Positions 38,564 to 47,948 of a stretch of 64,000 nt of DNA are shown here, one piece after another. Positions within the stretch are counted from its first letter, which is position 1. Every line of letters begins with the position of its first letter. Below the pieces are notes generated by a model. The model saw only the letters and a program-made list of their open reading frames with translations. It was not told the origin of the DNA and did not search any database. The translations under genes and the position numbers were made by a program. This stretch comes from Mangrovimicrobium sp033283385 (lineage in GTDB: Bacteria > Pseudomonadota > Gammaproteobacteria > Pseudomonadales > Halieaceae), in assembly GCA_033283385.1 (NCBI GenBank), contig JAWMQQ010000006.1:13781-77780 (forward strand). The letters run 5' to 3'.

Positions 38564-39820
38564 ATGCTGTTGCACTCACGTACGGTCACCTGCGCGTTGG
38601 CGGCCCTGCTGCTGCTGACCTGCCGCGCAGCCATACCGGCAGAGAACCTGCAGGTCGCTGGCCTCGCGGTCTACACGGATACGGCCCGCGACATCTATAT
38701 TGCCGGCCTGCTCACACCCGACGGCAGCCTGCCGGCGGACGTGACGTCGATATCGCCGCCGGCTTCCATGGAATACCACATCGCCACCCGCCGCATCAGC
38801 GATCGCGGCCTGTCCGGCACCATCCTGCTGCAGGCAGAGGTGGGCGGCGGCAAGCGGGCCAACGACGCGGTGATCGACGGCCTGGAGCAGCTCAAGAAGC
38901 GGATGAAAGGCGCGCTGCGCAACGGCGACCAGTTCGAGGTGGCACTGACCGGGGACAACAAGACCCAATTCAACCTGAACGGCGTCGAACTGCTCAGCCT
39001 GGACAGCCCCGAGGTGTTCTACTTCCTGCTGCAGGGCTGGGTGGGTGATTCCGCCTCGGCCCTGATGCGCGACAGCCTGCTGTCCGGGTCGCTCGATCCC
39101 TCCGTTCGCACCCGCTACGAATCGCTGATCCCCCTGCAGGACCGGGTCGACGCGATCGCGCAGTGGAACAGCGCCCCGCCGGTAGAGGAACCGGCCAAGC
39201 CCGAGCCCAAGGTGGCCGCGGCGCCCAAGCCGGAGCCCAAGCCGGAACCGGCAGCGGCAGCGAAGCCGGAAGCTGAAGTCGCCAGCGCGCCCGCCGCCGA
39301 GAGCGAGCCGGCAGCCGCAGCCGAGGCGGCCGGGACCGCGGCCCTGGCCTCGACCACCGCGCCGGAAACCGCGCCCGCGCCGATTGCCACGCCGGAACCC
39401 GAGCCCGTCGTCAGCGAGGCCGCCGAGACCGTGGCCATGGTGACCCAGCCTGCCGCCGAGGACCCCGATGCCTGGGTCGACGACCTCGACGACCGGGAAT
39501 ACCAGCGCTTGCTCAACGACTACATCGCCAGCGTGATGGTAAAGGTGTTCAAGTCGGTCAAATATCCCAAGCGGGCGGTGAAGAAGAACCTGGAGGGGCA
39601 GGTGGAGATGCTGGCCCGGGTGGATTCTTCCGGCAAGCTGCTGAGCGTCGACCTGGAACAATCCTCAGGGCATAACATCCTGGATGAGGCCGCGCTGGAA
39701 GCCATCGATCGCGCCGCGCCCTTCCCGGCGCTGACCCCGGTGGCGAAGGCCGAATTCCTCGCCGACGACGGCGGCGACTCCTACTACATGCTCATCCCGG
39801 TCAAGTTCAAGCTCAACTAG
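38564..39820 (+). CDS. Energy transducer TonB-like protein with N-terminal secreted domain
   Basis: A 418-residue protein. It has a signal peptide, then an N-terminal domain (about 25-200) resembling chalcone-isomerase-like periplasmic domains (VYTDTARDIYIAGLL, FYFLLQGWVGDSAS). A Pro/Ala/Glu-rich linker follows (about 205-300) and then a TonB C-terminal domain (VKYPKRAVKKNLEGQVEM, ILDEAALEAIDRAAPFPAL). A normal TonB has an N-terminal membrane anchor next to the linker; here the signal sequence and extra domain precede it. In P. aeruginosa tonB3 is next to pilG and is needed for twitching, so a pilus-related role is plausible but inferred. Confidence 0.8.
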   Translation: MLLHSRTVTCALAALLLLTCRAAIPAENLQVAGLAVYTDTARDIYIAGLLTPDGSLPADVTSISPPASMEYHIATRRISDRGLSGTILLQAEVGGGKRANDAVIDGLEQLKKRMKGALRNGDQFEVALTGDNKTQFNLNGVELLSLDSPEVFYFLLQGWVGDSASALMRDSLLSGSLDPSVRTRYESLIPLQDRVDAIAQWNSAPPVEEPAKPEPKVAAAPKPEPKPEPAAAAKPEAEVASAPAAESEPAAAAEAAGTAALASTTAPETAPAPIATPEPEPVVSEAAETVAMVTQPAAEDPDAWVDDLDDREYQRLLNDYIASVMVKVFKSVKYPKRAVKKNLEGQVEMLARVDSSGKLLSVDLEQSSGHNILDEAALEAIDRAAPFPALTPVAKAEFLADDGGDSYYMLIPVKFKLN

Positions 39821-39839
39821 CCGGCGGCACGAACAAAAA

Positions 39840-39873
39840 GGGGGCCAGAGTCGCAACTCTGGCCCCCTTTTTT
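39840..39873. terminator. Bidirectional Rho-independent terminator between tonB-like gene and rnt
   Basis: A perfect 12-bp stem GGGGGCCAGAGT / ACTCTGGCCCCC with loop CGCA, followed by TTTTTT on the plus strand and preceded by AAAAA, so it can serve both convergent genes. Confidence 0.93.
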
Positions 39874-39890
39874 GATGCTGGCGCCGGCTT

Positions 39891-40526
39891 CTAGTCGAGG
39901 GAGGGCATCCAGCCGCCGCATTCGCTCCAGCGGTTGACGATATCGCAGAACAATTCGGCGGTGCGCTCCGCATCGTAGGCGGCGGTATGCGCCTCGCTGT
40001 TATCGAAGTCTATGCCCGCCTCGGCGCAGGCCCGGGCCAGTACGGTCTGGCCGAAGGCGAGTCCCGCCAGGGTCGCGGTATCGAAGAAAGTGAAGGGGTG
40101 GAAGGGGTTGCGCTTGATCTGGCAGCGCTCCACGGCGGCATTGATGAAGCCCGCGTCGAAATGGGCGTTGTGGGCGACCAGGATGGCGCGGGTGCACTCC
40201 TGCTCGCGGATCTCCTTGCGTACCGCGCGGAACAGCTCGGCCAGGGCGTCGGCCTCGTCCACCGCTTCGCGGAACGGGTGCCAGGGGTCGATGCCGGTGA
40301 AATCCAGGGCGGACTTCTCGATATTGGCGCCCTCGAAGGGCTTGATGTGGAAGTCCAGGGTGCGGTGCACCACCAGCTGGCCGTCCTCCTCCATGCGCAC
40401 CAGCGTGGCGGCAATCTCCAGCACGGCGTCGGTGCTGGCGTTGAAGCCGCCGGTCTCCAGGTCGATGACCACGGGCAGGAAGCCGCGGAAGCGGTCGCGG
40501 ATGAGCTGGCGTTTTTCTTCGCTCAC
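39891..40526 (-). CDS. rnt: Ribonuclease T
   Basis: A 211-residue DEDDh exonuclease that trims tRNA and other stable RNA 3' ends. Catalytic motifs are VVIDLETGGF (D, E), LVAHNAHFDAGF (D) and EAHTAAYDAERTAELF (H, D). Its length matches RNase T. It follows pyrC after 6 bp on the same strand, an operon arrangement also seen in pseudomonads. Confidence 0.95.
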   Translation of the reverse strand: MSEEKRQLIRDRFRGFLPVVIDLETGGFNASTDAVLEIAATLVRMEEDGQLVVHRTLDFHIKPFEGANIEKSALDFTGIDPWHPFREAVDEADALAELFRAVRKEIREQECTRAILVAHNAHFDAGFINAAVERCQIKRNPFHPFTFFDTATLAGLAFGQTVLARACAEAGIDFDNSEAHTAAYDAERTAELFCDIVNRWSECGGWMPSLD

Positions 40527-40532
40527 CGCGGC

Positions 40533-41573
40533 TCAGTCCTCGCTCACCTGCCAGGCGACGGCATCGCCGGCCGCGAGGGGTGTCAGGGCATCCTCGCCCA
40601 GCGGCAGTTGCACCGGCACTTCCCAGGGTTCGCGGCGCAGGGTGACCTTGTCAGTATTGCGCGGCAGGCGGTAGAAGTCCGCGCCGTAGTGGGAGGCGAA
40701 GCCCTCGAGCGCGTCCAGCGCACCCAGCGAATCGAACACCGCGGCGTAGAACTCCAGCGCCGCGTGGGCGCTGTACACGCCGGCGCAGCCGCAATCGGTT
40801 TCCTTGCGGTGGCGGGCGTGGGGGGCCGAATCCGTGCCGAGGAAGAACTTCGGGTTGCCGGAGGTGGCCGCCTCCAGAAGCTCCACCTGGTGGATGTTGC
40901 GCTTGAGGATGGGCAGGCAGTACAGGTGCGGCCGGATGCCGCCCACCAGCATGTCGTTGCGGTTGAACATCAGGTGGTGGGGGGTGATGGTCGCCGCCAC
41001 CTGCTTGCCAGACTCGCGCACGAACTGCACCGCGTCGCGGGTGGTGATGTGCTCCAGCACCACGCGCAGGCCGGGGAAGCGCTCGACGATGGGCGCCAGG
41101 TGGCGGTCGATGAACACTTTTTCCCGGTCGAAGATGTCGATACCGGCATCGGTGACCTCGCCGTGGATCAGCAGCGGCAGGTCGACCTCCTCCATGGTGG
41201 CCAGGGTGGGGAACAGGGCGTCCAGTTTGGCCACGCCGGCGTCCGAGTTGGTGGTGGCGCCGGCCGGGTAGAGTTTTACCGCGTGGACGAACGGGGAGGC
41301 GGCGGCGACCTCGATCTCGGCGGCATCGGTCTGGTCGGTCAGGTACAGCGTCATCAGCGGCTCGAACTGCCGTGGCAGGCCGGCCATGGCGGCGAGGATG
41401 CGCTCGCGGTAGGCCTTCGCCGCCGCCACCGTTGTCACCGGCGGGGTCAGGTTGGGCATGACGATGGCGCGGCCGAAATAGCGCGCCATGTCGGCGCAGG
41501 TGTGGGCCAGCGCGGCGCCGTCGCGCAGGTGCACGTGCCAGTCGTCCGGGCGGGTGATGGTCAGGTGGTTCAC
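40533..41573 (-). CDS. pyrC: Dihydroorotase
   Basis: A 346-residue class II dihydroorotase of pyrimidine synthesis. Zinc ligands and active site: DWHVHLRDG near residue 10, the lysine to be carboxylated in AVKLYPAGATTNS near 100, LLIHGEV, LEHITTRDAV and GTDSAPHARHRK near 250. Length and motifs match E. coli PyrC. Confidence 0.95.
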   Translation of the reverse strand: MNHLTITRPDDWHVHLRDGAALAHTCADMARYFGRAIVMPNLTPPVTTVAAAKAYRERILAAMAGLPRQFEPLMTLYLTDQTDAAEIEVAAASPFVHAVKLYPAGATTNSDAGVAKLDALFPTLATMEEVDLPLLIHGEVTDAGIDIFDREKVFIDRHLAPIVERFPGLRVVLEHITTRDAVQFVRESGKQVAATITPHHLMFNRNDMLVGGIRPHLYCLPILKRNIHQVELLEAATSGNPKFFLGTDSAPHARHRKETDCGCAGVYSAHAALEFYAAVFDSLGALDALEGFASHYGADFYRLPRNTDKVTLRREPWEVPVQLPLGEDALTPLAAGDAVAWQVSED

Positions 41574-41625
41574 GTAAAACTCGTCGGGGGCGTGGAAACC
41601 CGCATGCTACAGGAATTCCCGGTGT

Positions 41626-41697
41626 TGTAGGAGCCTGCTACGCAGGCGATGGGATTCACGGGTGGGCGGATCGCGCACGGAGTGCGCTCCCACGCGG
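41626..41697. repeat. REP-like doublet, locus 5
   Basis: GTAGGAGCCTGCTACGCAGG followed by a diverged inverse unit GCGCACGGAGTGCGCTCCCAC. It lies in the divergent region between pyrC and argG, about 50 bp upstream of the argG start. Confidence 0.85.
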
Positions 41698-41742
41698 TGT
41701 GCAGTAGAATATGCGGCCTTTTTCATTCCCTTGGAGCGCAAC

Positions 41743-42963
<1,221 letters not shown>

Positions 42964-42989
42964 TCGCCTGCCCCGCGGGCGACACCGCC

Positions 42990-43107
42990 CTGTAGGAGCC
43001 TGCTACGCAGGCGATCGCCCTCGCCTGGGAGCGCGCTCCGCGCGCGATCGCCTGCGTAGCAGGCTCCTACAGTACGCAATCGCGCGCGGAGCGCGTTCCT
43101 ACAGGGG
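42990..43107. repeat. REP-like cluster, locus 6
   Basis: Four units: GTAGGAGCCTGCTACGCAGG, GGGAGCGCGCTCCGCGCGCG, the inverse CTGCGTAGCAGGCTCCTAC, and a further inverse GCGCGCGGAGCGCGTTCCTAC. The right edge (CTACAGGGGGACAC) provides the purine-rich sequence before the GTG start at 43113. Confidence 0.9.
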
Positions 43108-43112
43108 GACAC

Positions 43113-44042
43113 GTGCAACTACTGCACATCTGCTGCGTCACCGACGGCAAGCCGGGGCACCGGACTCAGCTGGCCGGGCTGGTGCAGGCGCTGGAAGCGC
43201 TGGTGCCCACCCGGGTCAGCTGGCTGGAGCCCGGCGCGGCGGCCGAGTCCTGCGCTGCGCGGCCCGACCTGATCCTCGCCGCGGGCCATGGCACCCACTG
43301 GCGCGCCCTGCGCCGCAAGTGGTCCAGCGGCGCGCCGCTGGTGGTGTTGATGAAGCCCAGCCTGCCGCGCCGCCTGTTCGACCTCTGCGTGATTCCCGAG
43401 CACGACGGCGTCAGGCCCTCGCGCCGGGTGCTGACCACCCGCGGCATGCTCAACGATATTCGCCCCGCGGCCCACGCCGACCCGGCGGCGGGACTGGTCC
43501 TGCTGGGCGGTCCCTCCCGGCACCACGCCTGGTCGGACGCGGTGATCCTGGCGCAACTCGCCCGCTTGCGCGAGTTGTCGCCGCAGGCTGCATGGACCCT
43601 GACCACCTCCCGCCGCACGCCCGCCGGCCTGCTCGCGCCGCTGGCCGCGCTTGCCGGACCGCGCTTCAGCTTCGTTCCCCCGGACCAGGCCGACCGCGGC
43701 TGGCTGCGGGCCCAGTTGCAGCGCTGCGGCGTGGTCTGGGTGAGCGAGGACAGCGCTTCCATGGTCTACGAAGCGCTCACCGCCGGCGCCAGCGTCGGTA
43801 TCCTGGAGGTGCCGCGCAAGGGTGAATCCCGGGTCAGCCGCGGCCTCGATACGCTGCGCGCGCAGGGCCTGGTGACCGACCTCGACGGGCTCGCCAGCAG
43901 CGGCGCCATGCCCGCGCCCGCGCAGGCTCTCGACGAGGCCGCGCGTGTGGCACAATACCTCGTGCAATGGTTGCGACCGGGACCGCCCGACGCCGGGAAA
44001 ACAACAACCGATGAAAGTCCTGCAGGTACTGCCCAGCCTTGA
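43113..44042 (+). CDS. ELM1-family putative glycosyltransferase-like protein
   Basis: A 309-residue member of the family named after mitochondrial fission protein ELM1, which has a GT-B glycosyltransferase-like fold. Typical stretches are VTDGKPGHRTQLAGLVQAL, ILAAGHGTHW, VLMKPSLPRRLFDLCVIPEHDG, LGGPSRHHAW and VSEDSASMVYEALTAG. In bacteria these genes often lie in LPS core or O-antigen clusters, as here. The start is GTG with GGGGGA upstream, supplied by the REP edge. The 3' end overlaps the next glycosyltransferase gene by 32 bp. Confidence 0.8.
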   Translation: MQLLHICCVTDGKPGHRTQLAGLVQALEALVPTRVSWLEPGAAAESCAARPDLILAAGHGTHWRALRRKWSSGAPLVVLMKPSLPRRLFDLCVIPEHDGVRPSRRVLTTRGMLNDIRPAAHADPAAGLVLLGGPSRHHAWSDAVILAQLARLRELSPQAAWTLTTSRRTPAGLLAPLAALAGPRFSFVPPDQADRGWLRAQLQRCGVVWVSEDSASMVYEALTAGASVGILEVPRKGESRVSRGLDTLRAQGLVTDLDGLASSGAMPAPAQALDEAARVAQYLVQWLRPGPPDAGKTTTDESPAGTAQP

Positions 44043-45129
44043 GAGCGGCGGCGTCGAACGCGGCACCGTAGACCTCGCCCGCGAGTTGCTGCGGCGCGGT
44101 CACCAGTCGCTGGTCATCTCCAACGGCGGCCGCATGGTAGACCAGCTGGAGCGGGAGGGCAGCACCCACATCACTTACCCCGTACACCGCAAGTCGCCGG
44201 CGTCCCTGCTGAAAGTGCCCGGCCTGCGCCGCCTGGTCGACTCGCTGGGTGTGGATGTCATCCACCTGCGCTCGCGGCTGCCGGCCTGGATGGTCTGGCT
44301 GGCGATCGGCCGGCGGCCGCGGGGACGGCGCCCGGCGCTGGTTTCCACGTTTCACGGCCTGTATTCCGTCAGCCGCTACAGCGCCATCATGGGCTGCGGC
44401 GACCGGGTCATCGCCATTTCCGACTGCGTGCGCGACTACATCACGCGCAATTACCCGCAGGTCGACCCCGCGCGCATCGCCTGCATCCACCGCGGCGTGG
44501 ACACGGCGCAGTTCCCCGCGGGCTTGCAGCCCTCGCCGCAGTGGCGGGACGCGTTTTTCAGCCAGTATCCCGGCGCGCGCGACAGGCCGCTGCTGCTGAT
44601 GCCCGGCCGGCTCAGCCGCTGGAAGGGCCAGCTGGAATTTATCGAGCTGCTGGCGGCGTTGCGCGCGCAGGGTGTGGACTGCCACGGCCTGATCGCCGGC
44701 GAGGCGGACCCGGGCAAGGAGCACTACGCGCAGGAGCTGGCGGACAGGGCCGCGGAGCTGGGCGTGGGCGATGCGCTCAGCCTGCTCGGCCACCGCGCGG
44801 ACATGGCCGAGCTGTACGCCATCTCCAGCGTGACCTGCAATCTCTCGCAACACCCGGAGCCCTTCGGGCGCACGGTGATAGAAGCGCTGGCCGTGGGTTG
44901 CCCGGTGGTCGCCTGGAACGAGGGCGGCCCCGCCGAGTCCCTGCGCGAGGCGCTGCCCGCCGGCCTGGTGGGCAAGGGGGATATGCCGGGGCTGGTCGCC
45001 GCGGCAAAGGCGTTTGTCGACGCGCCACCAGCGGTGCACCTGCCCGCCGCCTTTACGCTGGATGCCCAGGTCGAGGCCACGCTGGCCGTTTACCGGCAGG
45101 CCCTCGAACCAGGCACGGCGCGCAGCTGA
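44011..45129 (+). CDS. GT4-family glycosyltransferase
   Basis: A 372-residue GT-B glycosyltransferase. The N-terminal half has LQVLPSLESGGVERGTVDLA and HLRSRLPAWMVWL. The donor-binding half has MPGRLSRWKGQLEFIELL and the ExE-type stretch HPEPFGRTVIEALAVGCPV. It probably adds a sugar to an envelope glycan such as LPS core. Acceptor and donor are unknown. Confidence 0.88.
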   Translation: MKVLQVLPSLESGGVERGTVDLARELLRRGHQSLVISNGGRMVDQLEREGSTHITYPVHRKSPASLLKVPGLRRLVDSLGVDVIHLRSRLPAWMVWLAIGRRPRGRRPALVSTFHGLYSVSRYSAIMGCGDRVIAISDCVRDYITRNYPQVDPARIACIHRGVDTAQFPAGLQPSPQWRDAFFSQYPGARDRPLLLMPGRLSRWKGQLEFIELLAALRAQGVDCHGLIAGEADPGKEHYAQELADRAAELGVGDALSLLGHRADMAELYAISSVTCNLSQHPEPFGRTVIEALAVGCPVVAWNEGGPAESLREALPAGLVGKGDMPGLVAAAKAFVDAPPAVHLPAAFTLDAQVEATLAVYRQALEPGTARS

Positions 45130-45144
45130 GGAGCCACTACAGAC

Positions 45145-46161
45145 ATGCGGATACTCCACGTCGCCCACCAGCAGTTGCGCAAGTACGGCCAGACCCGGGT
45201 GAGCTGGGCGCAAAAGTTGTATTTCGGGCTGGTGAAAAACGACTACCTGGTGCGCGGCTTCTCCGATCGCGACGTCGCCGCCTTCGAGGCGCCGCTGGGC
45301 ATTCGCGAACTGGGCGCCCGCGCCGCCAACCACCGCCTGCTGGAAACCGCCGAGGCCTTCGCCCCCGAGCTGGTGATCGTCGGCCACTGCGACCTCATCC
45401 GCAACGAGACCCTGGAACAGCTGCGTGGCATCGTGCCCGGCGTGGTCATCGCCGGCGCCAACAACGACCCGCTGTTCGTGCCGGAAAACGCCGCGAAAAT
45501 CGCCCACCGCTGCGCCGTGGTGGACGCCATGTTCGTCTCCACCGGCGAGTCCGAACTGCAGCGCTTTACCGGCCAGCGCGCGCGCCTGCTGCACATGCCC
45601 AACCCGGTGGACGCCGCCATCGAGAGCGCGGACTGCTCGCAGCACTCGGACCAGCGCCACGATTTGATCTTCTGCAGCAAGTCGGAGGAGCACACCGACC
45701 GCGGCGCCACCGCGCGCTACCTGCGCGACGCGCTTGCCGGCGAACTCGATTTCTACACCCCCGGCAGTTTCGGCACGCCGGGCGTGTGGGGTCGCGACTA
45801 CGACCTCGCTTTGGCGGACAGCAGGATGGGGCTCAACCTCAACCGGCAGGAGGGCCTGCACTGGTATTCCTCGGCGCGCATGGCGCAGATGGGCGGCAAC
45901 GGCCTGCTACTGTTCACCCACGCCGGCGCCGGGTTCGACAGCCTGTTTCCCGCCGAGACCCTGGCCTACTTCAACACCCCGGAAGAACTGCTGGCGCAGG
46001 TGCGCCGCTTTGCCGGGGACGACGCCATGCGCCGCGACTGGGCGGCGCGCACCCGGCGCTTCTTCCACGAGCGCATGAACAGCCGCCTGTACGCGCGCTA
46101 TATCGTCGAGGCCAGCCTGCAACTGCCCTTCAGCCACGACTACGCCTGGAGCCGGGCCTGA
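45145..46161 (+). CDS. Glycosyltransferase family protein (CgeB-like C-terminus)
   Basis: A 338-residue GT-B-type protein: ILHVAHQQLRKYGQTRVSWAQ near the start, then FAPELVIVGHCDLI, and a C-terminal domain with SRMGLNLNRQEGLHWYSSARMAQMGG and TPEELLAQVRRF, as in CgeB/spore-maturation-type transferases. It follows the GT4 gene by 15 bp. The sugar specificity cannot be told. Confidence 0.75.
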   Translation: MRILHVAHQQLRKYGQTRVSWAQKLYFGLVKNDYLVRGFSDRDVAAFEAPLGIRELGARAANHRLLETAEAFAPELVIVGHCDLIRNETLEQLRGIVPGVVIAGANNDPLFVPENAAKIAHRCAVVDAMFVSTGESELQRFTGQRARLLHMPNPVDAAIESADCSQHSDQRHDLIFCSKSEEHTDRGATARYLRDALAGELDFYTPGSFGTPGVWGRDYDLALADSRMGLNLNRQEGLHWYSSARMAQMGGNGLLLFTHAGAGFDSLFPAETLAYFNTPEELLAQVRRFAGDDAMRRDWAARTRRFFHERMNSRLYARYIVEASLQLPFSHDYAWSRA

Positions 46162-46164
46162 GCC

Positions 46165-47247
46165 ATGGCTGAGCTGGCGCAGGATGAGATCGCCGTCGCC
46201 CAGGTCATGGCCGGGGCGGAGCACGGCGGCGCGGAGGGCTTCTATACCCGGCTGGTCTGCGCGATGGCCGGCGAACCGGGCATTGCGCAGCGCGCCTTCG
46301 CGCGCCCCTGGGCGGGACGCCTCGAGACCCTGCGCGCGGCGGGCGTGGACGTCGTCGAGAATCGCTTCGGCGGCCGCCTGGACCTGTTCGGCCACGCCCG
46401 CTACCGCCGCGAGCTGCGGTCGATGGCGCCGGACGTGGTGCTCACCTGGATGAATCGCGCCTCCATGCTCACCCCGCGCGGCGACTACAGCCTGGCCTGC
46501 CGGCTGGGGCACTATTACGACCTCAAGTACTACCGCCACGCGGACTACTGGATCGGCAACACCCGCGGCATCTGCGACCACCTGGTGCGCGGCGGCATGC
46601 CCGCGGCGCAGGTGGAGTGCATTCCCAATTTCGTCGACGAATCGCCGGTTGCGGCGGTGCCGCGGGCGGACCTCGGTGTGGCAGAGGATGTGCCGCTGCT
46701 GCTGAGCGCCGGGCGGCTGCATCGCAACAAGGCGTTCGACGTGTTGCTGGCGGCACTGGCCGAAGTGCCGGATGCGGTGCTCTGCCTGGCCGGTACCGGC
46801 CCCGAGGAGGACGCCCTGCGCGCGCAGTGCGCGGCGCTGGGCCTGCGGGAACGTGTGCGGTTTCTCGGCTGGCGCGAGGACGTGGGCGCGCTGATGCGCG
46901 GCGCGGACCTGTTCGTCTGCCCCTCGCGCCACGAGGGCCTGGGCAATATCGTGCTGGAAGCCTGGTTCCGCGGCTGCCCGGTGGTGGCGACCCGCTCCCA
47001 GGGGCCGGCGGAGCTGATCGAGGACAGCGTGAGCGGCCTGCTCACGCCGGTGGACGATGCGCCCGCACTGGCGGCGGCGATCCGCGCCGCGCTCGGCGAT
47101 CGCCAGGCCTGCGCGGGCCTTGCCGAAGCGGGTGCCCGGCGCTATCGCGAACACTATTCACAGGGCGTGATCACCGGCCGCTACGCCGAACTGTTCCGGC
47201 GCCTGGCAGCGCGCGCGGGCAACCCTTCGCGGCGGGGGCAACGCTGA
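46165..47247 (+). CDS. GT4-family glycosyltransferase
   Basis: A 360-residue GT-B enzyme with QVMAGAEHGGAEGFYTRLV (acceptor side), LLSAGRLHRNKAFDVLLAAL and SRHEGLGNIVLEAWFRGCPVV (E-x7-E donor motif). The TGA stop and the ATG of the YrbL-like gene overlap (TGATG), indicating coupling within the envelope glycan operon. Confidence 0.88.
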   Translation: MAELAQDEIAVAQVMAGAEHGGAEGFYTRLVCAMAGEPGIAQRAFARPWAGRLETLRAAGVDVVENRFGGRLDLFGHARYRRELRSMAPDVVLTWMNRASMLTPRGDYSLACRLGHYYDLKYYRHADYWIGNTRGICDHLVRGGMPAAQVECIPNFVDESPVAAVPRADLGVAEDVPLLLSAGRLHRNKAFDVLLAALAEVPDAVLCLAGTGPEEDALRAQCAALGLRERVRFLGWREDVGALMRGADLFVCPSRHEGLGNIVLEAWFRGCPVVATRSQGPAELIEDSVSGLLTPVDDAPALAAAIRAALGDRQACAGLAEAGARRYREHYSQGVITGRYAELFRRLAARAGNPSRRGQR

Positions 47248-47948
47248 TGGCGGCCGGGCAAGTGCTCGAGCTGGGCGGCGAGGAAGCGGCCTTCAGCCGC
47301 GGCGGCAACCGGTTGTGCTTCGTCGACCCGCGCGACTCCACGCGCTGTATAAAGGTTGCGCGCCCGGATCGCACGCCGGCAATCAAGCGCCGCGAGGCGG
47401 GCTTCCCCAAGAACCTCAAACCGGACGCCAGCTTCGACGACAACCGCGAGGAAGCGCGGGTGTACGCTGGGATACAGCGGCGCATCGGCGAGCCGGCCTT
47501 CGAACTGGTGCCGCGGCTGTACGGCCCGGTGGATACCGATCTCGGCCCCGGCCTGTGCTTCGACCTGCTGCGCGACGCCGACGGACGCATCTCCGTAAGC
47601 CTCAAGCAGTATCTCTGGCAGAAGGGCGAGGCGCCCGCGCTGGCGGCGCCGCTGGAATCCTTCTGCGCCCACTGGGCCGCACTGGGAATGCCCTCGCGCA
47701 AGCTGCTCACGCACAATATCGTGGTGCAGTGCGACGAAACCGGGCCGCGCGGCCTGTGGGTGATCGACGGTCTGGGCTGGCCGGACCTGCTGCCGCTGGC
47801 GCGGTGGTTCCCGCCGCTGGCGCGGCGCCGGGCGGCCCGCCGTATTGCCGGTTTGCGCGCGGCGATCCGCGAGCAGCTGGACAGGCGCGGCGACCCGTCG
47901 CGGTTCGGCTACCACGGCTGGCTGGAAGAGCGGCAGCGCGAACTGTGA
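47247..47948 (+). CDS. YrbL-like kinase-fold protein
   Basis: A 233-residue protein similar in layout to the PhoP-regulated YrbL family, which has a kinase-like fold. Visible are GGNRLCFVDPRDSTRCIKVARP (nucleotide-binding strand with Lys), EARVYAGIQRR (Glu), LLTHNIVVQ (catalytic-loop position) and LWVIDGLGWPD (Asp of a DFG-like site). Its place inside a glycosyltransferase operon suggests phosphorylation of LPS core sugars, as WaaP-type kinases do; this is inference. Both ends overlap neighbouring genes by 1-4 bp. Confidence 0.75.
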   Translation: MAAGQVLELGGEEAAFSRGGNRLCFVDPRDSTRCIKVARPDRTPAIKRREAGFPKNLKPDASFDDNREEARVYAGIQRRIGEPAFELVPRLYGPVDTDLGPGLCFDLLRDADGRISVSLKQYLWQKGEAPALAAPLESFCAHWAALGMPSRKLLTHNIVVQCDETGPRGLWVIDGLGWPDLLPLARWFPPLARRRAARRIAGLRAAIREQLDRRGDPSRFGYHGWLEERQREL

